From NCBI RefSeq assembly GCF_016598535.1, contig NZ_CP066779.1, forward strand, positions 2,480,001-2,544,000: DNA of 64,000 bases, in the 5' to 3' direction. Under the pieces are notes generated by a model. It searched no databases. It was not told where the DNA came from and saw nothing but the letters and a program-made list of their open reading frames with translations. The stretch is from Rhodococcus sp. P-2. GTDB lineage: Bacteria > Actinomycetota > Actinomycetes > Mycobacteriales > Mycobacteriaceae. The position numbers and the translations under genes were made by a program. Positions within the stretch are counted from its first letter, which is position 1. Each line of letters starts with the position of its first letter. This document shows positions 58,655-64,000 of the stretch, one piece after another.

Positions 58655-58792
58655 ATGGGTTCGATCAGCGCCTTCAACGAATGGGTCAACCAGGCTACGT
58701 ATGCGGGCGACCCCTTTGCCACCGCCATTGCGATCGTGCAGTTCTTCGCTGGGAGTCTTGTCAACCTGTTCACCGGCGGCCCCATTCTATAA
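58655..58792 (+). CDS. Small amphipathic leaderless peptide 2 (45 aa)
   Basis: A 45-residue peptide starting MGSISAFNEWVNQATYAGDP (1-20), then a hydrophobic stretch FATAIAIVQFFAGSLVNLFT (21-40), ending GGPIL. Net charge is low (one Glu, one Asp). ATG follows GAAAGGAAC. It is 88 bp after peptide 1 on the same strand, so both are probably one transcript or a pair. Length and build resemble PorA/PorH and beta-type modulins or leaderless bacteriocins. No immunity or transport gene is clear; the next gene is the UbiB-like kinase. Confidence 0.6.
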   Translation: MGSISAFNEWVNQATYAGDPFATAIAIVQFFAGSLVNLFTGGPIL

Positions 58793-58938
58793 GTGCGTCC
58801 ACTCTCGGCCCAACGTCTGCGCGGCGTCCATCGCGGCATGTTCTTCGGCGATACGACTCCACTCGAAGAGTGCCCGGACATCGCTTGACGAGCATGAAGT
58901 GTTGGACGGTCGATCAGGACGAGTCGGCATCGGGGCGA

Positions 58939-61017
58939 ATGAACACCGAAGTGCCCAAGCATGTTCGACGCTCGGCCCTTGCTGTCTTGTTACCCGTCGG
59001 TCGGGGTGAGCTCAGGGTTTTCCTGGATGAAATGCAGATAGCGAGCCCGTACGCTATCGCAATGGACTTGATGGTCTGGATCGTCACGACGCCATTTCTA
59101 GCAGCGGCACTTGCGGGCGTGATGCGACGAACGCTGGGGACGAGAGTCGGATGGCCGCGAACACTTGCGGTCGCGGTGATAGCCCTGTCGGTGGGGGTTC
59201 CACTGTCGGGATACGTCGCAACACTTGCAGGAATTGCCAGCCAGGACGATCAACTTCTGGTGAGCGTGGGAACCGCGCTCATATTCTTCGGAGTTGTCGC
59301 GCTCTGGGTGTTCGCAGCATGCCTGGCCGCATTGGTTTTCCTCGAAGTCGTCATTCCTACGGGTTCCCTACCTGGCCCGTCAGAAGCCTTGCGGCGCAGC
59401 CGCAAATCCTGGCGACGGACGAAACGGTACGTCCAGATCATGAGTATCTTCATGCGAGCGGGAGGCGGGTCTGCTCTCCGTGCCGGACCGTCCGCACCTC
59501 AGTTCGGGGACGCGTTGGTGGATATTGTCAGCCGATGCGGTGTCACTTTCGTGAAGTTGGGACAGATCCTCGGGACGCGAGACGACCTCATCCCACCCGA
59601 GTTGGCGCGCGCACTCTCGTTACTGCAAAGTTCGGCACGCCCAGCTGATCCCGACCGCATTGCGGAGCTACTGGCATCGGAACTCGGGGACACCCCCGAG
59701 GCGGTGTTCGCTTGGTTCGATATGGAGCCGTTCGCCGCCGCCTCTGTTGCACAGGTTCATTCCGCGCGCACCACCGAAGGCACCGAGGTGGTGGTGAAGG
59801 TTCAACGACCCGAGGCCGGCACACAGGTGAGCGTGGATTGCGATATCTTCCTCCGCGTGTCATCGCTTGCGGAGACCCGCTTTCCCTGGGCACACGATAT
59901 CGGCGTTCATCGACTCGCCGGCGGCCTCGTCACGTCACTACTCGAGGAACTCGACTACCGCACCGAAGCAGCGAATACCGGCGCGATTGCTTCCACCATG
60001 TCGAACCGCCCGGATATCGTCGTTCCTCACATCTACCCCAGCCTCAGTAGCGGACGGGTGCTCGTGATGGAACGTCTTCGCGGCACACCACTTTCCGATG
60101 GCGAGGCAGCGCTCACCGACGTCGATGTCGACGCCCGCAGCAGTATTGCCACCGAGCTTCTTGCGTCGTTGCTCGACGGGATCTTCGTCCACGGGGTATT
60201 CCACGCCGATCTTCACCCCGGAAACATCCTGATCCTCGACGACGGACGTATCGGGCTACTCGACTTCGGGGCTGTCGGAGTTCTGGACGGAGAGACACGG
60301 ATCCTGTTCGCCGTGCTCCTGAACGCCGCCCTGGCAGGTGATCCGGTGGCGACCGTCGACGCGATGCTCATGGCATTCGACGTACCGTCCGAAGTGGATC
60401 GAGGAGCACTACGTCACCAGGTAGGCCGAGAGATCACCCTGCTCAGTGTCCAACCCAATGTTTCCATGGCATCGTTCGCGCGAATGTTCACCGTGCTTCG
60501 AGAGCACCGAATTGGAGTGCCGGGAGACGTTGCCGCCGCATTCCGTTCGCTCGCGTCTTTGGAGCGCGCCCTCCGGCTCCTGGATCCGCAGATCGACCTC
60601 GTCGCAGCTGTTCGGGCCGAAGTACCCCGACTGTTGACCCAGGTCGCGAGCCCGGCTGCAGCCGCGCAGGCGATCTTGTCGACGACGGCGGTCACAACCG
60701 CGGTGGTCAGGCGCCTGCCTGGTCAGCTCGACCAGATCGCGACCTCGATCGCGTCGGGAAACTTCACACTTCGAACCCGCTCCGTCGCACATCCCGACGA
60801 CAGGCGATGGCTCCGACGGTCGGCGAACAACGCCCTGGGTATGGCGGCGGGAGTGACCGCCCTGATAGTTGCGGCGATCCTGCTATTCGTACCCGGCGGT
60901 CCTCAACTCACACCTCAGCTGTCGGGCTACGCACTCGTGAGCGCGGTACTGGGCTTCGTCGGCGTCGTTCTGTGCATGCGGACCGTGTTCCGCTTGTTCA
61001 CGCTCGACAACAGGTAG
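58939..61017 (+). CDS. ABC1/UbiB-family protein kinase-like protein with membrane helices
   Basis: A 692-residue protein if started at ATG 58939. Hydrophobic helices near residues 45-65, 80-100 and 105-135 are followed by the ABC1 domain (about 190-480). This has the signature FVKLGQILGTRDDL (KxGQ motif), ASVAQVHSA, VVVKVQRP, GVFHADLHPGNIL, and LLDFGAVG (Mg-binding). Two C-terminal helices follow (about 630-650, 660-680). ABC1/UbiB proteins support quinone or lipid metabolism. Start is uncertain; ATG 58894 is an alternative, and earlier in-frame residues read through peptide 2 in another frame. It follows peptide 2 by 146 bp. Confidence 0.87.
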   Translation: MNTEVPKHVRRSALAVLLPVGRGELRVFLDEMQIASPYAIAMDLMVWIVTTPFLAAALAGVMRRTLGTRVGWPRTLAVAVIALSVGVPLSGYVATLAGIASQDDQLLVSVGTALIFFGVVALWVFAACLAALVFLEVVIPTGSLPGPSEALRRSRKSWRRTKRYVQIMSIFMRAGGGSALRAGPSAPQFGDALVDIVSRCGVTFVKLGQILGTRDDLIPPELARALSLLQSSARPADPDRIAELLASELGDTPEAVFAWFDMEPFAAASVAQVHSARTTEGTEVVVKVQRPEAGTQVSVDCDIFLRVSSLAETRFPWAHDIGVHRLAGGLVTSLLEELDYRTEAANTGAIASTMSNRPDIVVPHIYPSLSSGRVLVMERLRGTPLSDGEAALTDVDVDARSSIATELLASLLDGIFVHGVFHADLHPGNILILDDGRIGLLDFGAVGVLDGETRILFAVLLNAALAGDPVATVDAMLMAFDVPSEVDRGALRHQVGREITLLSVQPNVSMASFARMFTVLREHRIGVPGDVAAAFRSLASLERALRLLDPQIDLVAAVRAEVPRLLTQVASPAAAAQAILSTTAVTTAVVRRLPGQLDQIATSIASGNFTLRTRSVAHPDDRRWLRRSANNALGMAAGVTALIVAAILLFVPGGPQLTPQLSGYALVSAVLGFVGVVLCMRTVFRLFTLDNR

Positions 61018-61066
61018 CGAACAAGCACGCACGCCGGCACTGAGCACTGGCGGTAAGGTCAGATCC

Positions 61067-61261
61067 GTGTCTGAGATCGAGCGCTTGCCGTATCGGCTGT
61101 TGACCGGACCCGACGATGCGGAGTTCTGCCGTCGCGTATCCGCGGCTCTCGCCGACGGATACGTCCTGCATGGTTCTCCCGCTGCGACATTCGACGGTGA
61201 GCATGTAATCGTCGCTCAGGCGATAGTGCTGCCACCGACCGAGGCGCGATCCCGCGCGTAG
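61067..61261 (+). CDS. DUF1737 small protein
   Basis: A 64-residue protein of the DUF1737 family. It begins with IERLPYRLLTGPDDAEFCRR and contains LADGYVLHGSPAATFDGEHV. GTG at 61067 is the start; the stop TAG is at 61259. The fold is a short alpha/beta domain seen as a stand-alone in actinobacteria and proteobacteria. Function unknown. Confidence 0.8.
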   Translation: MSEIERLPYRLLTGPDDAEFCRRVSAALADGYVLHGSPAATFDGEHVIVAQAIVLPPTEARSRA

Positions 61262-61307
61262 CCGACTGTGACGGGTCGTCCGAGACAAGGATGAATCATG
61301 CCGGTGT

Positions 61308-62039
61308 TCATCGCTTGATCTCGATGTCTTCGAAGTCAAGCGCCAGGAGCGTCGGCCGCGAGAGAACGCGGCCGCCTGGGACTCGCGGAAGTACGCGCCG
61401 TCGAGTGGGAACGGTGAGACCGTCGAACTGGCGGTGCTGGTCGCAGTAGAGAGCAGCTTTCGCCCAGCTGCCCACCGGTTCGGCAACGAAGTCGTGACGG
61501 CGGATGAGGCCACCGTTGTCGACGTAGAAGGTCTGTTGCGGGCAATGGGTGTCGAGTCCCGGCGCAAATGTTGCCTCTAATCGTCGCCATTGCTGCCCGG
61601 CTTCCTGCCACGGTTCGGCTTCGGCGACAGTGATGTCGTCGCGGGCCAGGAGCAACGGCGCGTTCAAGTAATTCCAGAAGGCGTATCCGGCGAAGTAGGC
61701 GGTGTCGAGCGCATCCCAGTGAAAGTTGCGTCGGATCCCACTCATCCCGAAGAACTCCGGACGCGGGTCGGTTCGGCCGTCCAGCTGTTCACCGTCACGG
61801 GTTTCGATCCGCACGACGCCCTTGTCGAACACAGCGCGCTCGCCGACACGCGGAAAGTCATGGAGGACAGTGTGTTGATCGGCGACTTGAACCTCGACCG
61901 TGAACTTCGCCAGCTTGTTGCCTGCGAAGCGCTGAGGCAACAGACCGCTCAAGCGTCCCCGGGCCGTGATCGCTGAAACCGACTGCCAACGTTCGACTCC
62001 GCCATGTGCGGTGAGGACTTCATCGAGCAATTCGTTCAT
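61308..62039 (-). CDS. Conserved hypothetical protein
   Basis: A 243-residue protein with no signal peptide or transmembrane helix. It begins with LLDEVLTAHGGVERWQSVSA, and has VVRIETRDGEQLDGRTDPRP, WDALDTAYFAGYAFWNYLNA and LIRRHDFVAEPVGSWAKAAL. This resembles the actinobacterial families with outer-membrane lipoprotein-sorting (LolA-like) beta folds, such as those starting 'AHGG..RW' (low certainty). No metal or catalytic motif. It is leftward and ends 46 bp from DUF1737. Confidence 0.7.
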   Translation of the reverse strand: MNELLDEVLTAHGGVERWQSVSAITARGRLSGLLPQRFAGNKLAKFTVEVQVADQHTVLHDFPRVGERAVFDKGVVRIETRDGEQLDGRTDPRPEFFGMSGIRRNFHWDALDTAYFAGYAFWNYLNAPLLLARDDITVAEAEPWQEAGQQWRRLEATFAPGLDTHCPQQTFYVDNGGLIRRHDFVAEPVGSWAKAALYCDQHRQFDGLTVPTRRRVLPRVPGGRVLSRPTLLALDFEDIEIKR

Positions 62040-62077
62040 GATGTGAGACTCTTCGTCCCCTGACGAAATTGGGGAAA

Positions 62078-62362
62078 TCAGCGATCAGACGGCCGCGGGG
62101 CTGTAGTTGCGTTCTTCCGGCGGTACCACTGCCAACCCGCAGTGATGATGACAGCGCCGGCGAGGGAGCCCAGGATGCCGCTGGGGCGCAATGATATTCC
62201 GTCGCCTGCAATCAAACTCACAAGCAGTCCACCCACCAGCGAACCACCGATTCCAGCGATGAACGCAAAGGTCCAATCCACTCGTGCGGCCTTTTGCCCC
62301 AGAATCAACTGGGCTCCCGCTCCGATGACGATCCCGAACAGAAGTATTCCGATGATGAGCAT
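62078..62362 (-). CDS. GlsB/YeaQ/YmgE-type small membrane protein
   Basis: A 94-residue inner-membrane protein with three helices (about 3-20, 30-52, 62-78). Gly-rich motifs FGIVIGAGAQLILGQ, IAGIGGSLVGGLL and GILGSLAGAVIITAGWQWY are typical of the transglycosylase-associated family. Members are stress-induced in some bacteria. ATG 62362 (MLIIGILLFG) was chosen; the upstream extension to 62395 lacks hydrophobic character. It lies 38 bp upstream of the 243-residue gene on the same strand. Confidence 0.88.
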   Translation of the reverse strand: MLIIGILLFGIVIGAGAQLILGQKAARVDWTFAFIAGIGGSLVGGLLVSLIAGDGISLRPSGILGSLAGAVIITAGWQWYRRKNATTAPRPSDR

Positions 62363-62489
62363 GAGCTGAGGCCCTTTCGTGGAGTGACGGCGCAAGACGC
62401 GAACGACTTACTCTGCGCCATCTTTCCGGTATGTCCCCTATGTCGTGGTGAAATCCGTGTGAAAGGTCGTCGTCGCTCACTCCACGCCG

Positions 62490-64000
62490 CTAGGACGACG
62501 CCAGTGTCGTCGCCCAGCGGTAGTCCGCCTTGCCGGCCGGGGTTCGCTTGACTTCATCGACCAGCACGATCGTGCGCGGCACCTTGTATCCAGCCAACGT
62601 CTTGCGGCAATGCTCCTGTACCACTTCGAGAGTCAGCTCGTCGGATCCGGGGTAGGTCGCGATCACCGCTGCGACCTGCTGCCCCATGCGCGGGTCGGGT
62701 GCAGGGACCACGAGCGCGTCCGATATTGCCGGATGCGCGTGAAGGGCAGCCTCGACCTCCTCCGCGAAGACCTTCTCGCCGCCAGTGTTGATGCACTGTG
62801 AGCCGCGGCCCAGGAAGACAATCGTCCCGTCCGCTTCGACCTTGCCCATGTCGCCGAGCACCGAAAGGCGGGTGCCGTCGGCACGGGTCGGGAACGTGCG
62901 GGCGGTCTTCTCTTCGTCCTTGTAGTACCCGAGCGGGACGTTTCCGATACGCGCGATGTAGCCCACGTCGTCGGAGCCGGCGGGGATCTCTTCGAGACGC
63001 TCGTCGACCAGGATCATGTTGGGTGAGGGTGGCATTCGCAGATTGCCCGCCTCGTCGATGGAGAAGGCCCCGTCGTTACCGGACTCGGAGGCTCCGAAGT
63101 TGTCGCGCAACAGTAGGTCCGGCTTCACTGCCAGCATGCGATCCCGAACACTCGTGGACCAGATCGCGCCACCCGACGTGATCGAGAAAAGGGTGCTGAA
63201 ATCGACCTCGTCTTTGCGTCGTTCCATCTCGTCGACCAACGGGAGTCCCATGCCGTCGCCGACGATCAAGATCACCTGTACCGAATCCTTCTCGATCGCT
63301 TCGACAACCTTCTCCGCGTCGAACTCGCGCCGTAGAACAACTCGCGCACCGAGCGTGAGGAAGGTGAACAGCGAGTACAACGCGGCGCCATGCATCAGCG
63401 GGGCGGCAATGAGGAACGAGAGTTCCGGAAATTCCTTTGCAGCACTGGCAATCTCGGCAAGGTCCTGTCGCGCTTCCTCTCCGTACGGATTTCCGCCGGA
63501 GAGCGGCTTACGGAAGAAGTCGTCATGACGCCACATGACGCCCTTCGGATATCCGGTGGTCCCGCCGGTGTAGAGGAGGTACACGTCGTCGCCCGAACGA
63601 GCGTCGAACTCCCCCACTGGCGACTGTTCACGGGCGTCGTCGGACGAAACTACAGAAACTTCATGCGCTTTCGCTGCGGCGACCAGTTCTGCGTCGATCT
63701 CGCCGATCACGATCACCGTCTTGACCTTCGGGCATGCACCGAAGAGGGAAGCAAGGACACGCTGATGCTCGGGCAGTTCCACGACCACCGCGACCGAATC
63801 GGAGTTGGTGAAGATGTACTCCAGTTCAGCGGGCGTGTATCGGTAGTTCACGTTGATCGGAACCGCGCGGATCTTGATCAACCCGAGGATCGACGTGACA
63901 TGTTCGACGCTGTTCTTCAGGAACAGAGCTACATGATCGCCACGTGAGATACCGGCTTTCGCGAGCAGATTGGCGGTTCGGTTGGCTTCCGCATCCAACT
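62490..64000 (-). CDS. Long/medium-chain acyl-CoA ligase, 3' part
   Basis: At least 503 residues; the frame runs off the right edge, so the N-terminus is missing. It has the adenylate-forming motifs A3 LLYTGGTTGYPKGVMWRH (about 143-160), A5 NFGASESGNDG (about 292), GDMGKVEADG (about 385), and GRGSQCINTGGEKVFAEEVE (about 397-416) with C-terminal Lys in RTPAGKADYRW (A10). It forms acyl-CoA from a carboxylic acid, ATP and CoA. It resembles the FadD group of actinobacteria used for fatty acid or steroid side chains. The first residues DAEANRTANLLAKAGI lie about 45 residues into usual family members. Confidence 0.9.
   Translation of the reverse strand, partial: LDAEANRTANLLAKAGISRGDHVALFLKNSVEHVTSILGLIKIRAVPINVNYRYTPAELEYIFTNSDSVAVVVELPEHQRVLASLFGACPKVKTVIVIGEIDAELVAAAKAHEVSVVSSDDAREQSPVGEFDARSGDDVYLLYTGGTTGYPKGVMWRHDDFFRKPLSGGNPYGEEARQDLAEIASAAKEFPELSFLIAAPLMHGAALYSLFTFLTLGARVVLRREFDAEKVVEAIEKDSVQVILIVGDGMGLPLVDEMERRKDEVDFSTLFSITSGGAIWSTSVRDRMLAVKPDLLLRDNFGASESGNDGAFSIDEAGNLRMPPSPNMILVDERLEEIPAGSDDVGYIARIGNVPLGYYKDEEKTARTFPTRADGTRLSVLGDMGKVEADGTIVFLGRGSQCINTGGEKVFAEEVEAALHAHPAISDALVVPAPDPRMGQQVAAVIATYPGSDELTLEVVQEHCRKTLAGYKVPRTIVLVDEVKRTPAGKADYRWATTLASS

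Noticed and set aside
58681-58938. Upstream extension of the UbiB-like protein reading through peptide 2
   Set aside because: The extra 86 residues are Arg/His/Cys-rich and lie in another frame over the 45-residue peptide, which has a better ribosome site.
1-64000. CRISPR arrays, insertion sequences, prophage or secondary-metabolite cluster
   Set aside because: No regularly spaced repeats, transposase, integrase, phage structural, NRPS or PKS motifs were seen.

Overview
The window looks like chromosomal DNA of a mycolic-acid actinobacterium, most likely a Rhodococcus near the erythropolis/qingshengii group. This is inferred from gene content, not from a marker gene. The DNA is GC-rich and most overlapping operon genes use ATGA or GTGA junctions. 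The protocatechuate cluster has the layout pcaIJ <-> pcaH-G-B-L-R-F with a fused pcaL, as known from Rhodococcus. No rRNA, CRISPR array, transposase, integrase or phage gene was seen. The only tRNA is an initiator tRNA-Met.

Layout. 1-1 kb: the start of a lactate-utilisation lutA-type gene and its divergent FadR-type regulator, with a clean operator between them. 1.0-10.5 kb: tRNA-fMet, then a leftward carbohydrate-type operon (BtpA/SgcQ protein, PfkB kinase, ribose-type ABC transporter, phosphotriesterase-family hydrolase, amidotransferase-like protein, TenA-like protein) with a divergent LacI regulator and an M20 peptidase. Its substrate cannot be read from the sequence. 10.5-13.5 kb: a long alanine-rich coiled-coil surface protein coupled to a sortase-like lipoprotein, then an AhpD-like protein. 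13.6-22.1 kb: an AraC regulator and the complete lower protocatechuate (beta-ketoadipate) pathway. 22.1-30.3 kb: a MarR/SDR pair, dienelactone hydrolase, an iron-siderophore binding lipoprotein with an iron-box-like site, a class II aldolase, and a hydroxyacid dehydrogenase/TetR/sodium-solute symporter group with a LysR regulator. 30.4-35.4 kb: cold-shock protein, an HTH/Clp-N protein preceded by two identical operators, a second siderophore-type binding lipoprotein, and an MscS channel. 35.4-39 kb: a cytosine permease/deaminase/PucR salvage module. 39-45.3 kb: mixed hydrolases and uncharacterised genes. 45.4-48.2 kb: gluconate module (gntK, gntP, FadR-type regulator). 48.2-53.4 kb: gpsA, an SDR, a membrane metalloprotease translationally coupled to an AAA ATPase, and an FAD oxidoreductase. 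53.5-58.8 kb: a less orderly stretch with two apparently frameshifted genes, a HadA/HadB-like dehydratase pair with a TetR, a gene-poor 0.6-kb segment and two tandem small leaderless peptides. 58.9-64 kb: an ABC1/UbiB-type kinase, small proteins and the 3' part of an acyl-CoA ligase.

How it fits together. The window is mostly catabolic and salvage modules, each with a linked regulator: lactate (FadR), unknown sugar (LacI), protocatechuate (IclR), cytosine (PucR) and gluconate (FadR). Several have a palindromic operator visible in the divergent promoter region.

The best candidates for something new are four. The tandem 35- and 45-residue leaderless peptides at 58.5-58.8 kb come first. Next is the Clp-N/HTH protein with twin palindromes. 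Third is the BtpA/phosphotriesterase/kinase operon with two operator families. Fourth is the coiled-coil protein with an atypical sortase partner. Functions come from reading sequence motifs only; no database search was run.
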